A stretch of 64,000 nucleotides of DNA. It comes from Altericroceibacterium xinjiangense. GTDB taxonomy: Bacteria; Pseudomonadota; Alphaproteobacteria; Sphingomonadales; Sphingomonadaceae. A model generated the notes under the pieces. The model did not search any database. It was not told where the DNA came from and saw only the letters and a program-made list of their open reading frames with translations. This document shows positions 53,939 to 62,015 of the stretch, piece after piece (position 1 is the stretch's first letter; every line of letters begins with the position of its first letter). Where the stretch lies: contig NZ_RSEK01000006.1 of the NCBI RefSeq assembly GCF_003958635.1, positions 62,001 to 126,000 on the forward strand. Reading direction: 5' to 3'. A program made the position numbers and the translations under genes.

Positions 53939-54897
53939 CCGAAGATACACCCTCCCGCCGGATCACGCTGGTTGCGGCGATGCGCAACGAAGGGCCGTTC
54001 GTCCTCGAATGGCTGGTCTATCACCGGCTGATCGGGTTCACCGATGTGATCGTGTGCAGCAACGACTGCGTCGATCGCTCACCCGAACTGCTCGACCGGT
54101 TGGAAGAAATGGGAATGCTGCGCCACTTGCGCTGCACCCCCGGGCCCGATGAAAAGCCGCAACTGGTCGCCTACAAGGCCGCCGAGGCGGTCCTGCCGCA
54201 GGCCGAAGGCGACTGGGCGATGGTGCTCGACGCCGATGAATTCCTCAACGTCCACACCGGCAACGGACGCGTGCCCGATCTGATCGACGCCGTCCCTAAG
54301 GCGACCGCGTTCCTCCTCAACTGGCGCATCTTCGGCAGCTCCGGCCGGCGGGCCTGGTCACCCGATCTGGTGCTGGGACGCTTTACCCAGTCGGCAGAGC
54401 GGGAGGACGCATCCAACGGATCGTTCAAGACACTCTTCACCCGGTTGGGCAGCTACGAAATGGTCCTCAGCCCGCACGGGCCGATGGGAGCGCGCGAAGA
54501 CGATCTGCTCCGGCTGGAACCCGTGGACGGCGCGGGGCAGCCGGTTGGTACTCCGTACCGGGAAGCGCGGGAGTTCCTTCAGCTTCAGCCGGCTCGCTGG
54601 GATCTGGCGCAAGTTAACCACTACAACACCCGCACGCGGGAGGATTACCTCGTCAAGCACGCGCGCGGCGGTGGAATTACCCGGGAGTGGGACCGGGACT
54701 GGAACTGGGGCGCGTTCAACAAGAACGACGTCGAAGATCACTCGATCACCCGGTGGATCCCCGGCGTCATGTGGCAGATGGCGCAGCTGTTCCGCGATGC
54801 GGAGCTGCGGGAGCGCTATCGCGAGTGTCTGGAAGCTTATGGTGACCACGTGGACAGCTTGCGGCCGACCGACACCGGAGCGCCCGGTTCCGCATGA
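53935..54897 (+). CDS. Glycosyltransferase family 2 (Glyco_tranf_2_4 / DUF92-like)
   Basis: This is a 320-residue transferase. ITLVAAMRNEGPFVLEWLVYHRLIGF is the standard opening of this group, VLDADEFLNVHTG is the DxD metal site, and QVNHYNTRTREDYLVKHARGGG is a late conserved signature. It belongs to the glycosyltransferase-2-like proteins of alphaproteobacterial cell-surface loci. The GTG start overlaps the preceding transferase. Together with its partner it may build a capsule or rhamnose-containing glycan; no wzx/wzy neighbours are present here. Confidence 0.85.
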   Translation: MTEDTPSRRITLVAAMRNEGPFVLEWLVYHRLIGFTDVIVCSNDCVDRSPELLDRLEEMGMLRHLRCTPGPDEKPQLVAYKAAEAVLPQAEGDWAMVLDADEFLNVHTGNGRVPDLIDAVPKATAFLLNWRIFGSSGRRAWSPDLVLGRFTQSAEREDASNGSFKTLFTRLGSYEMVLSPHGPMGAREDDLLRLEPVDGAGQPVGTPYREAREFLQLQPARWDLAQVNHYNTRTREDYLVKHARGGGITREWDRDWNWGAFNKNDVEDHSITRWIPGVMWQMAQLFRDAELRERYRECLEAYGDHVDSLRPTDTGAPGSA

Positions 54898-54953
54898 GCT
54901 TTCCCCTTCTTTGAGCACGGGAAACCTTCCCAGCGCCGGCACGTTGACATGCC

Positions 54954-55166
54954 ATGAGCGAACACCGGACGTGCCCTGACTGCGGGCTAAATCTTGGTCC
55001 GGAAGACCCGGCCTGCCCTTCCTGCGGCAGCGGTCTGGTCCATGGCAGCCAATCCCCCAATGACGTGGTGAGCGCGCGAGCGACCGGCTTCAACGTCGCC
55101 AAGGCCGGCATCGGCTGCCTTGTGCTCGTGGTCCTGATCCTCGTGCTGGCGCTGATCTTCAGCTGA
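54954..55166 (+). CDS. Small zinc-ribbon membrane protein
   Basis: This is a 70-residue protein. CPDCGLNLGPEDPACPSCG near the N terminus is a four-cysteine zinc ribbon. Residues 48-69 are one hydrophobic helix. The layout (N-terminal zinc ribbon, C-terminal anchor) is recurrent in small bacterial membrane proteins of unknown role. A weak ribosome site precedes ATG 54954. It lies between the glycosyltransferase pair and a conserved acidic protein gene. Confidence 0.65.
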   Translation: MSEHRTCPDCGLNLGPEDPACPSCGSGLVHGSQSPNDVVSARATGFNVAKAGIGCLVLVVLILVLALIFS

Positions 55167-55171
55167 CGGCG

Positions 55172-55196
55172 GGAAACCACACCGCCGCTATCCGTT
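55172..55196 (+). promoter_or_regulatory. EcfG-like stress promoter motif
   Basis: GGAAA (55172-55176), 16 bases, CGTT (55193-55196): one mismatch from GGAAC-N16-CGTT. It lies 43 bp before the ATG at 55240. Confidence 0.4.
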
Positions 55197-55239
55197 GGTC
55201 AGAAACGATCACCCTCCGCACCTGAGGAGCAAGACATTC

Positions 55240-55542
55240 ATGGCGAGCGCGACCAAGACGACCGATCACGATTTCATCCGCGAGTGGGTTGAGGAACGGG
55301 GCGGCACGCCCTCCCGTGTCGATGCCTCCGGTCACAAGCAAGGCGGCGGCATTCTGCGGATCAACTTCGAGGAGCCCGGCGGCGAGGATGACGAGAATCT
55401 CGAACCGATCGACTGGGATACCTTCTTCGAGACCTTCGAGGACAATAACCTCGCCTTCCTGCACCAGGACGAAACCGCCGATGGCGAGGTGAGCCGGTTC
55501 AACAAGTTCGTCAGCCGCGACGACGACGACGAACAGGACTGA
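55240..55542 (+). CDS. Conserved acidic hypothetical protein
   Basis: This is a 100-residue acidic protein beginning TTDHDFIREWVEERGGTPSR and containing WDTFFETFEDNNLAFLHQ and a SRFNKFVSR tail. I recognise the pattern from many proteobacterial and cyanobacterial genomes as a conserved protein without assigned function. ATG 55240 has AGGAG at 55225-55229. A candidate EcfG-type promoter is at 55172-55196, which would make it part of the stress response. Confidence 0.75.
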   Translation: MASATKTTDHDFIREWVEERGGTPSRVDASGHKQGGGILRINFEEPGGEDDENLEPIDWDTFFETFEDNNLAFLHQDETADGEVSRFNKFVSRDDDDEQD

Positions 55543-55839
55543 TACGAGCGGGCAGTATCACAGCCAACGTAGTTGCGCAGGACCACCGCTGACACCGCCT
55601 CCCGGGCTTCATCCGCCCTGCCGATCAGCGACCCGTGCAGCCTTGTCTCGCCGCGGGCTGTTCCAGCGCACCTCATTTCGGTAAACTCCCTTCCCGCTGC
55701 ACCGCCGGTGCGGCGGGAACACGGGCGCTATCTGGCCACGACTTCGAAAGGCAGCCGATGGACATGACGGTGGAGCAAACGATCGTGCGCACGTCGCTGG
55801 GCACCGCCTTGGGTAAACTTGTATCCGGCAAGGCAACCC
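55543..55839. other. 297-bp intergenic region with strong hairpin
   Basis: I see no credible gene here. A 13-bp stem (55691-55703 with 55707-55719, one T/G wobble, 3-nt loop) dominates the region, 120 bp before the phosphohexomutase start. A 29-codon open frame at 55758-55847 is not convincing. Confidence 0.6.
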
Positions 55840-57207
55840 GTGGCTGAACCGGCGATCAATCCGAAGCTCCGCCGCAGCTACGACTTGCGCGGCGTGGTCG
55901 GGACGACCTTGACCGTGGACGATGCCCGCGCGGTCGGCCGCGCGTTCGCCGCTCTTGCGCGTGAAAAAGGAGCGCGGCGGATCGCCGTCTCCCGCGATGG
56001 ACGGCTGAGCTCCCCCGAACTGGAAGGCGCACTGATCGCAGCCTTGCTGCAAGGCGGGATGGAAATCAGCCACCTGCCGCCTGGGCCTACACCGCTTCTC
56101 TCCTTCGCCATTCGCACTCTTGGCCTTGATGGCGGGGTGATGGTCACGGGATCGCACAACCCGGCCGACCAGAACGGGTTCAAGTTCCACCTGAGCGGGC
56201 ATCCGGTTCACGGACAGGCGCTGGGCGCCTTGTGGACGATCGATCCCGCCGAAGCGCCCGGCGGCCATCTTGAACCGGTCGATGCCAGCGAGGCCTATCT
56301 CGATGCCTTGTGCGCGGAGCTGGAGGGGATCGCCCTGCCGCCTGCCGCCTGGGACAGCGGGAACGGCGCAACGGGAGACATCGTTTCCCGGCTTACAAAG
56401 CGGCTCGGGCCCGGGCAGCATGCGCTGTGTGCACGGATCGACGGGCATTTCCCGCATCATCATCCCGATCCCTCGGTACCCGAGAACATGGCGATGCTAC
56501 GCCACAAGGTCATCGAGGAGCAGCTGGACCTCGGCTTCGCCTTCGATGGCGACGGAGACCGGATCGGGGTGGTGGATGGCAGCGGACACATCGTCTGGGC
56601 CGATCAGCTGATGCTGCTGCTGGCCCGCGACACCCTGCGCGATCATCCCGGGAGCACCATCATTGCCGATGTCAAATCCAGCGATGTGCTGTTCGATGGC
56701 ATCGCGCAAGCCGGGGGAAAGCCCGTGATGGCGCCATCGGGCTATGTCCTGATCCGGGACCGTATGCTGGCGGAACGCTCTCCGTTTTCCGGAGAGATGA
56801 GCGGCCACATCTTCTTCGGCGACCGATGGCATCATGCCGACGATGCGATCTACAACGCCGTACGGACCTTGCGGGCGCTGGCTCGTTCCGGCGAGACGCT
56901 GGAGCAGTTCCGCGAAGGCCTGCCGCAGCGGTTCGCAACCCCAGAAATGCGCTTTGCTTGCCCGGCGACCCGGAAGGAGGCGGTTCTGTCCGCAATCGGT
57001 CAGCGGCATACAGCTGCCGATCGCACCGATGGGTTGCGCGTCCGGGTTCCCGGCGGCTGGTGGCTGCTGCGCAATGCAGGGACGGAGGACAAGCTGGCCG
57101 CCCGGTGTGAGGCGGATTCGCCGGAGGCGCTCGACCGGATCGTAAGCGAACTGGCCAGGGAACTGCACCGCGAAGGCCTCAGCCCGGACCTCGATAGAGC
57201 AGCATAA
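55840..57207 (+). CDS. Phosphomannomutase/phosphoglucomutase
   Basis: This is a 455-residue alpha-D-phosphohexomutase of the bifunctional PMM/PGM type. The phosphoserine loop is VMVTGSHNPADQNG, the metal loop FDGDGDRIGVVD, the sugar-binding loop GEMSGHIFFGDRW, and the phosphate-binding loop RNAGTEDK. It makes mannose 1-phosphate or glucose 1-phosphate for sugar nucleotides of surface polysaccharides, which fits the glycosyltransferases just upstream. GTG 55840 with GCAAGG upstream is preferred over TTG 55819. An 18-bp duplication spans its stop codon. Confidence 0.93.
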   Translation: MAEPAINPKLRRSYDLRGVVGTTLTVDDARAVGRAFAALAREKGARRIAVSRDGRLSSPELEGALIAALLQGGMEISHLPPGPTPLLSFAIRTLGLDGGVMVTGSHNPADQNGFKFHLSGHPVHGQALGALWTIDPAEAPGGHLEPVDASEAYLDALCAELEGIALPPAAWDSGNGATGDIVSRLTKRLGPGQHALCARIDGHFPHHHPDPSVPENMAMLRHKVIEEQLDLGFAFDGDGDRIGVVDGSGHIVWADQLMLLLARDTLRDHPGSTIIADVKSSDVLFDGIAQAGGKPVMAPSGYVLIRDRMLAERSPFSGEMSGHIFFGDRWHHADDAIYNAVRTLRALARSGETLEQFREGLPQRFATPEMRFACPATRKEAVLSAIGQRHTAADRTDGLRVRVPGGWWLLRNAGTEDKLAARCEADSPEALDRIVSELARELHREGLSPDLDRAA

Positions 57208-57232
57208 ACAGGAGCCGCAGCATAAACGGGAG
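57199..57232 (+). repeat. 18-bp tandem duplication across the phosphohexomutase stop
   Basis: GCAGCATAAACAGGAG (57199-57214) is repeated at 57217-57232 with one mismatch, period 18. It duplicates the TAA stop in frame (57205-57207 and 57223-57225). Likely a replication slippage product. Confidence 0.6.
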
Positions 57233-57310
57233 TTGCAGCCGGACAGGGCGCCGTCCGTCCCACTCCGCTGGCGCGTCTGCCGTGTGCCCCGCCTGCTCAC
57301 TCGACGGGGA

Positions 57311-58387
57311 TCAATCGTCCTCGTCTTTGCCCGCGCCCGGAATCCGGACGTCGTGATGCAGCGAATCTCTGACATAGAGCTGGCTTGTCAGCACGATCGC
57401 GACCACCAGCATAGGTGCGGCCAGGATTACGCCCATAACGCCGAACAAGGCGCCCAGGATCAGCACGCCCATCAACGTGAGCGCCGGGGGAATCGAGACT
57501 GCCTCGTTGATGACGTAGGGCGTGATGACATCGCTTTCGAGTTGCTGCACGGCGAGATAAACACCGGCGGCCCACAGCGCCGTCCCGGTGCTGTCCAGCA
57601 AGGCCAGAAGGATACCGGGCACCGCCGCCAGGAACGGCCCTACGATCGGAATGAATTCCATCACCGCGGAAACCAGGCCCAGGGCAATCGGATAGGGCAC
57701 CCCTGCGAGCCATAAACCAAGACCGGTCAGCGTGCCGACGATAGTCATGGAGATCAACTGGGCGAGCAGCCACTTGCGAAGCGCCCGGCCGCTGTTGTCC
57801 AGCGCCGATTTCACTTCGTCCTCCCGCCGCTTCGGGAACAGCTTCGCCAGCCCCTCGCGGAACAGTCCGGGCGCAAGCGCAAGATAAAGACCGGCAAACA
57901 GCACCAGCAGAAGATCGGTCAGAACCCCGCCGATAGAGGCAACGATCACGCCCAGCCGTGCAGCAATATCCCGGACATCCGGCCGCGCTTCCTGCAATGA
58001 GGACGCGACCTGGTTGCCCAGCCACGATCCGCTCAGCCGCTGCTGTATCTGGTCCCATCCCTGCGGCAGCGCCTGCCACATGTCGGAAAACTGCGCATTG
58101 ATCCGGGATCCGACCAACCACGAAGCCGCCGCAATGAACAACGCGATCAGCAGGACCGCAATCAGCACGGACACCTTGTGCGGGAGACGGGTGTAGTGGC
58201 TGATCGGGTCCCCGATCGCCCGCAGGATCACCGCGACGAGGATTGCCCCGAAAATCAGCACCAACACGTCTGCAAGCGCGTACGTCAGCAGCGCAAGCCC
58301 AACCAGCAGGAGAACGACTGCCGTCTTCCGGGCGGTCAGGGCAATGCTCTGCGCCTCGTTTGGCGCTCGTGTCGGTTCCAGAGACAT
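57311..58387 (-). CDS. AI-2E family transporter (PerM-like permease)
   Basis: This is a 358-residue protein with about seven to eight membrane helices. The family pattern is clear in VLIAVLLIALFIAAASWLVG, the central GSWLGNQVASSLQEARPDV region, FRKG-like EGLAKLFPKRREDEVKSAL, and PYVINEAVSIPPALTLMGVL followed by ILGALFGVMGVILAAPMLV. Members export small molecules or act as Na+/H+ antiporters; the AI-2 name is historical. No ribosome site precedes ATG 58387, and an EcfG-like motif ends 9 bases upstream, compatible with a leaderless mRNA. Confidence 0.9.
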   Translation of the reverse strand: MSLEPTRAPNEAQSIALTARKTAVVLLLVGLALLTYALADVLVLIFGAILVAVILRAIGDPISHYTRLPHKVSVLIAVLLIALFIAAASWLVGSRINAQFSDMWQALPQGWDQIQQRLSGSWLGNQVASSLQEARPDVRDIAARLGVIVASIGGVLTDLLLVLFAGLYLALAPGLFREGLAKLFPKRREDEVKSALDNSGRALRKWLLAQLISMTIVGTLTGLGLWLAGVPYPIALGLVSAVMEFIPIVGPFLAAVPGILLALLDSTGTALWAAGVYLAVQQLESDVITPYVINEAVSIPPALTLMGVLILGALFGVMGVILAAPMLVVAIVLTSQLYVRDSLHHDVRIPGAGKDEDD

Positions 58388-58395
58388 AGCTGTGC

Positions 58396-58420
58396 GACGA
58401 TTTACGCGGCCGCAGGTTCC
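58396..58420 (-). promoter_or_regulatory. EcfG-like promoter motif before the AI-2E transporter
   Basis: On the minus strand GGAAC (58420-58416), 16 bases, CGTC (58399-58396): one mismatch. Its position predicts a transcript that begins at or next to the ATG at 58387. Confidence 0.35.
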
Positions 58421-58429
58421 AGTGTCCGT

Positions 58430-59161
58430 TCAGATTTCGATCAGGGCGTAAGGCCTCCCGAACTTGGGCTCCACCACGAACTGAGCGCAGTTGAATACCG
58501 GCACTCCGCCGGGCGTGGTGCCTGAGTATGCGCCCCGATGGGCATGGCCGTGGACAACGGCCTTGACGTTGGCAAAGCGGTCCACCGCCGCCGCCAACCG
58601 GGATGAGCCCAGGAAAGGCATGATTTCGGCCGGTTCTCCCACGACCGTATCGTGGATCGGCGAGTAATGCAGCACCGCTACGGTCTTCTCGGTCCGCAGC
58701 GAGCGCAAGCCGTTTTCCAGCTTGCGCGCCTCGTTCCGTGCCTCATCGACGAAGGTCTTGATCGGCTCTTCCCCGAAGGCACCGAGTTCGTTGCGGCCGA
58801 ATCCGCCGATGAAGCCCTTCACTCCGGCAAAGCCGATTCCTTCGACCACGGTCGCCATTTCGTCCAGCATCGTCACGCCCGCCTGCTCGAAGATGCGGGT
58901 GACCTCCTCGGGAATACCGCATTCGTAGTCGTGGTTGCCGAGCACGCCGACCATGGGGAGGGAGCAGGCGGCAAGATCTTCAGCCAGAATCTCCGCTTCG
59001 CTTATCTTCCCGACGTTGGTCAGATCGCCGCACAGGGCGACGATGTCCGCGTTCGCGGACATGTCCTCAAACAGCTCACGATAGCGGCCTTTGCAGTTTT
59101 CCGTCACGTGCAGGTCGCCGATCGCGGCGAGAGTCAGGGTTTCAGTGTTCTTCTCGTTCAT
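58430..59161 (-). CDS. Metallophosphoesterase (calcineurin-like)
   Basis: This is a 243-residue calcineurin-type phosphoesterase. The five motifs are AIGDLHVTE (Asp16, His18), LCGDLTNVG, GVLGNHDYECG, VAVLHYSPIHD and VVHGHAHRGA, so both metals can be bound. No signal peptide, so cytosolic. ATG 59161 has GGAGGAA upstream and lies 20 bases inside the preceding nucleotidyltransferase gene, indicating tight co-expression. Substrate unknown: it might reverse a nucleotidyl transfer made by its partner, but that is conjecture. Confidence 0.88.
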   Translation of the reverse strand: MNEKNTETLTLAAIGDLHVTENCKGRYRELFEDMSANADIVALCGDLTNVGKISEAEILAEDLAACSLPMVGVLGNHDYECGIPEEVTRIFEQAGVTMLDEMATVVEGIGFAGVKGFIGGFGRNELGAFGEEPIKTFVDEARNEARKLENGLRSLRTEKTVAVLHYSPIHDTVVGEPAEIMPFLGSSRLAAAVDRFANVKAVVHGHAHRGAYSGTTPGGVPVFNCAQFVVEPKFGRPYALIEI

Positions 59162-59930
59162 GCGGTTCCTCCAGTCCCTTGCCGACGACGTCGGCAAAGC
59201 CCCAATCGGTGATATCGACGAGGTAATCGCGCGGGGAGAACAGCCGCCCCCGGCACACTCTCATCTTGGTGGGTGGAAGCTTGCTCTGCATCTGCACTCG
59301 CTCAAGCAGTTCATCCATCAGCCACTGCGGGATACAGTCCCGCTCACTGGGATAGACGAACCGGAAGTTGAGCAGCTGGATCAGCAGCACTTCCCAGTAC
59401 AACTCCATCGCGGACAGCAGCCGCTGCCAATCTACTTCCTCATGCTTCTTCAGCATCACGTGGGCGATGTCCGCCGCGTCGTAGCGGTAGCGGTCCTGCA
59501 GCAGCAGCTTGGAAATGATGAACTCCGTGGGCGACACGATCCGGACATCCACGCCGTAGACGTCGGCGGTATATTCCTCCTCGAACCAGCTGTCCCTCAC
59601 CGGCAGGTTGGCCGAGGAGAAGCTGTAGATCACGTCGAAGAACAGATCGTCCTGCCAGACCTTGCCGATCCAGCGCTCGTCTTCCACCGAGATGCGGTAT
59701 CCGGCATCCTGGAACCGGGAGAGCAGGCGCGGCGCGTCGCCTGCCTTGCAGAACACGTCCATGTCCTTGGTCGGACGCCGGATTCCGGTGTAGCAGGTCA
59801 GCGCATAGGTTCCGCCAAGCAGGAACGGGATTTCCCATTCCACCATCAGCCGCAGCGCTTCGCGATAAAACTCTTCCGCGTCCTTCGGAGGATCGAAGTG
59901 GGAGGGGTCGATGGTGCCGCTTGAACTCAT
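59142..59930 (-). CDS. Nucleotidyltransferase-fold protein (Pol-beta superfamily)
   Basis: This is a 262-residue protein with the minimal nucleotidyltransferase signature: FLLGGTYALTCYTGIRRPTKDMDVF, in which the G-G-[ST] turn and Asp56/Asp58 are the metal ligands. A third acidic candidate lies in VDVRIVSPTEFIISKLL. The C-terminal half is helical. It resembles the AbiEii/DUF2204-like branch, whose targets are mostly unknown. AAGGAAG precedes ATG 59930. The gene overlaps a metallophosphoesterase by 20 bp, an arrangement that suggests a writer/eraser pair. Confidence 0.78.
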   Translation of the reverse strand: MSSSGTIDPSHFDPPKDAEEFYREALRLMVEWEIPFLLGGTYALTCYTGIRRPTKDMDVFCKAGDAPRLLSRFQDAGYRISVEDERWIGKVWQDDLFFDVIYSFSSANLPVRDSWFEEEYTADVYGVDVRIVSPTEFIISKLLLQDRYRYDAADIAHVMLKKHEEVDWQRLLSAMELYWEVLLIQLLNFRFVYPSERDCIPQWLMDELLERVQMQSKLPPTKMRVCRGRLFSPRDYLVDITDWGFADVVGKGLEEPHEREEH

Positions 59931-60125
59931 TGCTTCCTTCCAGCCCCGCCCCGGCTTGTCCGAGGCGCGTGCACAGGGTCAACACGCGGAAGGCCCGGAT
60001 TGATCCGGACGGCACCAAACTGTCTCCTGACGGAGGGGCGGATGCGGCCGTCCCGCGCCTGATTGGCGAGCGCGTCCGGACCGCTCCGCTTCCTTGTTCA
60101 ACCACTTGCGGGGAACGGCACGCTG

Positions 60126-60187
60126 GCTCGCTCGTAAGCTCCCGACATGGTCGGTTTCGCGAAAAATTCAGTGGCTTACGAGCGAGC
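60126..60187. repeat. 14-bp perfect inverted repeat enclosing the FAD-oxidase start
   Basis: GCTCGCTCGTAAGC (60126-60139) and GCTTACGAGCGAGC (60174-60187) are perfect reverse complements 34 nt apart. The enclosed segment holds the ATG of the next gene, itself in the 3-nt loop of a small hairpin CCGAC-ATG-GTCGG (60142-60154), and the palindrome TTCGCGAA (60156-60163). Confidence 0.8.
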
Positions 60188-61472
60188 GCGCGAAGCGCTG
60201 ATCTGGAATCAGCGGCTGCACGATGCTCGTTCTCCCGAGCGGATCGTGGAGGCGCGATCGACCCGGGACGTGGTTGAAGCAGTGGAGTTCGCCCGTCTGA
60301 ACGGCTTGAAGGTTTCGGTGCGCGGCAGCGGACACGACTATCAGGCGTCGGCCTTGCGCGATGGCGGCGTGCTGATCGACCTCGGCCCGCTTGACGGAAT
60401 TTCGATCGATGCGGAGAAACGGCAGGCTTGGGTCGGTGCAGGTGCCAAGGGCGGCGCGCTGCTCGAGGCGCTGTCGGACCATGGACTTGCCTTTCCCGTC
60501 GGGCACTGTCCGGACGTTGCGTTGAGCGGGTACCTGCTGGGCGGCGGGTTCGGCTGGAACTTCGGCGAATGGGGTCCGGCGTGTCTCAGCGTGACGGAAA
60601 TCGAGGTCGTCACCGCTGCGGGCGAGATCCTGCGCGCGAACGAGGACAGTCATCCGGACGTGTTCTGGGCGGCAAGGGGCGCAGGCTCCGGCTTCTTTGC
60701 CGTGGTGACCCGCTACCGGCTGAAGCTGTACCCGCTGCCGAAATGCGTCCACGTGCTGAGCGCGACCTTCCCGCTCGAGCGCGTTCCGGCAATCGCGGAC
60801 TGGCTGGACACCGCCACCCTCGCCGCCGATTCCAAGGTCGAGATAACGTGCATCGCGGGATCGGTGCCGCAGGTTTCCGGACCCGGGGTGCATCTGCAAG
60901 TGGTGGCGACGGGCGACGACGATGCCGAGGTGCGCAACCGGCTCACTCCTTTCCGGGACCGTCCGGCTGCCGTCGATCGAGCCGGGGCGTTCGAGGAAAA
61001 GCCGATGGGCTTTGCCGACTTGCCGCAGCTTTCCGCGATGCCATCGGGGAAGCGCATGGCGGGGGACTACCTGTGGACTGACGCCTCGCCGGGAGAACTG
61101 CTGCGCGCCGCGCAGCCGGTGGCGGAAGGTCCCTCGATCGCGACGATCTCCATCTTCTCCCCGGGCGGAGATGGCTGCGATGCGCCCGATCCGGGCTTGT
61201 TCGGCTGCGCCCTGTCGGTCGGCTGCGGCGCTTCGGCCGGAATCTACGCCTTGTGGGACGATCCGGCTGACGATGAGGCGCACCTTGCCTGGGTCAGCGG
61301 CGCCGACGCAGCGCTCGCACCGCATCGGAAAGGCCGCTACGTCGGGGAAACGGACCTGACGGCCGGACCCGAGCGAGTGGAGGATTGCTTTGCCCCCGCA
61401 TGCCTCGACCGGCTGCGCGCGCTGCGAGAACGGTACGATCCGGAGGACCGGTTCTTCTCTTTCCTCACCTGA
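60147..61472 (+). CDS. FAD-binding oxidase with bicovalent flavin (BBE-like)
   Basis: This is a 441-residue oxidoreductase of the berberine-bridge-enzyme-like class. His63 (VRGSGHDYQ) and Cys121 (VGHCPDVALSGYLLGGGFGW) are the two flavin attachment sites, so the FAD should be doubly covalent. The C-terminal segment with RYDPEDRFFSF is the usual BBE tail. Such enzymes oxidise sugars, alcohols or alkaloid-like amines. No signal peptide. The start region is folded inside an inverted repeat, and no good ribosome site is visible; GTG 60171 in the same frame is an alternative. It converges on a MarR gene 3 bp away. Confidence 0.85.
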   Translation: MVGFAKNSVAYERAREALIWNQRLHDARSPERIVEARSTRDVVEAVEFARLNGLKVSVRGSGHDYQASALRDGGVLIDLGPLDGISIDAEKRQAWVGAGAKGGALLEALSDHGLAFPVGHCPDVALSGYLLGGGFGWNFGEWGPACLSVTEIEVVTAAGEILRANEDSHPDVFWAARGAGSGFFAVVTRYRLKLYPLPKCVHVLSATFPLERVPAIADWLDTATLAADSKVEITCIAGSVPQVSGPGVHLQVVATGDDDAEVRNRLTPFRDRPAAVDRAGAFEEKPMGFADLPQLSAMPSGKRMAGDYLWTDASPGELLRAAQPVAEGPSIATISIFSPGGDGCDAPDPGLFGCALSVGCGASAGIYALWDDPADDEAHLAWVSGADAALAPHRKGRYVGETDLTAGPERVEDCFAPACLDRLRALRERYDPEDRFFSFLT

Positions 61473-61475
61473 TCT

Positions 61476-61919
61476 TCAGCCCTCCGGCCCTTCGCCGCTG
61501 CCGGGCAGCGTGGCGGACAGCCTTTCCAGAATCTCGGCCAACCAGGCCTTCTCTTCCGCATTGAGCACGCCGAAGGTTCGTTCGACCATCTGGCTGCGCA
61601 AGGGTTCGGTCTTGCGGACGGCCTCCAGCCCGGCGGGCGTGACGCTGACCAGCTTGGCCCGGCGATCGGACGGATCGGGCTTGCGGCGGACAAGACCATC
61701 CCGTTCAAGCGTGTCGATTGCCTCGGTCACGGTACGGGGCGACTGGTCGAAGAACTCGGCGATAGCCGTCGCCCGCATGGGGCCTTTCCGCTGCAGGAAC
61801 AGCAACAGGCGCGTGCGGGCGAGCGAGGCGCCCTCGGCAGCCATGCGGCGGTCCATTACCCGCACGAAGCGCAGGTAGAGTTCCGCGTACGCGGCCACCA
61901 GGTTTTCTGTGTCGGACAT
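61476..61919 (-). CDS. MarR-family regulator of the emrAB pump
   Basis: This is a 147-residue winged-helix protein: ARTRLLLFLQRKGPMRATAIAEFF, recognition helix around QSPRTVTEAIDTLERDGLV, wing RKPDPSDRRAKLVSVTPAG. It is divergent from emrA. The palindrome TGAGG-AA-CCTCA lies 5 bases upstream of its ATG, beside -10-like elements for both directions, so it is probably a self-regulating repressor released by an efflux substrate such as a phenolic. Confidence 0.88.
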   Translation of the reverse strand: MSDTENLVAAYAELYLRFVRVMDRRMAAEGASLARTRLLLFLQRKGPMRATAIAEFFDQSPRTVTEAIDTLERDGLVRRKPDPSDRRAKLVSVTPAGLEAVRKTEPLRSQMVERTFGVLNAEEKAWLAEILERLSATLPGSGEGPEG

Positions 61920-61923
61920 TTAG

Positions 61924-61942
61924 TGAGGAACCTCAATATAAG
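61924..61942. promoter_or_regulatory. Palindromic operator and -10 elements between marR and emrA
   Basis: TGAGG-AA-CCTCA (61924-61935) is a perfect dyad. Adjacent to it, TATAAG (61937-61942) reads as a -10 on the plus strand and TATATT (complement of 61935-61940) as a -10 on the minus strand. Confidence 0.55.
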
Positions 61943-61959
61943 CTATTGCATCACCCGCT

Positions 61960-61985
61960 GATCGGGCCCAAGTGGCAGCCCGATC
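61960..61985 (+). other. 8-bp hairpin in the emrA leader
   Basis: GATCGGGC (61960-61967) and GCCCGATC (61978-61985) form a perfect stem with a 10-nt loop, ending 18 bp before the ribosome site of emrA. It might affect mRNA stability or translation. Confidence 0.4.
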
Positions 61986-62015
61986 CCGTGGGTGAGTCGA
62001 AACAAGGAGCGAAGG

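Noticed and set aside
54920-54945. EcfG-like motif GGAAA-N17-CGTT before the zinc-ribbon gene.
   Set aside because: It has a mismatch and ends only 8 bp before the ATG, leaving no usual leader; treated as chance.
55758-55847. A 29-codon open frame before the phosphohexomutase.
   Set aside because: No ribosome site, no recognisable pattern, and it overlaps the real start; probably non-coding.
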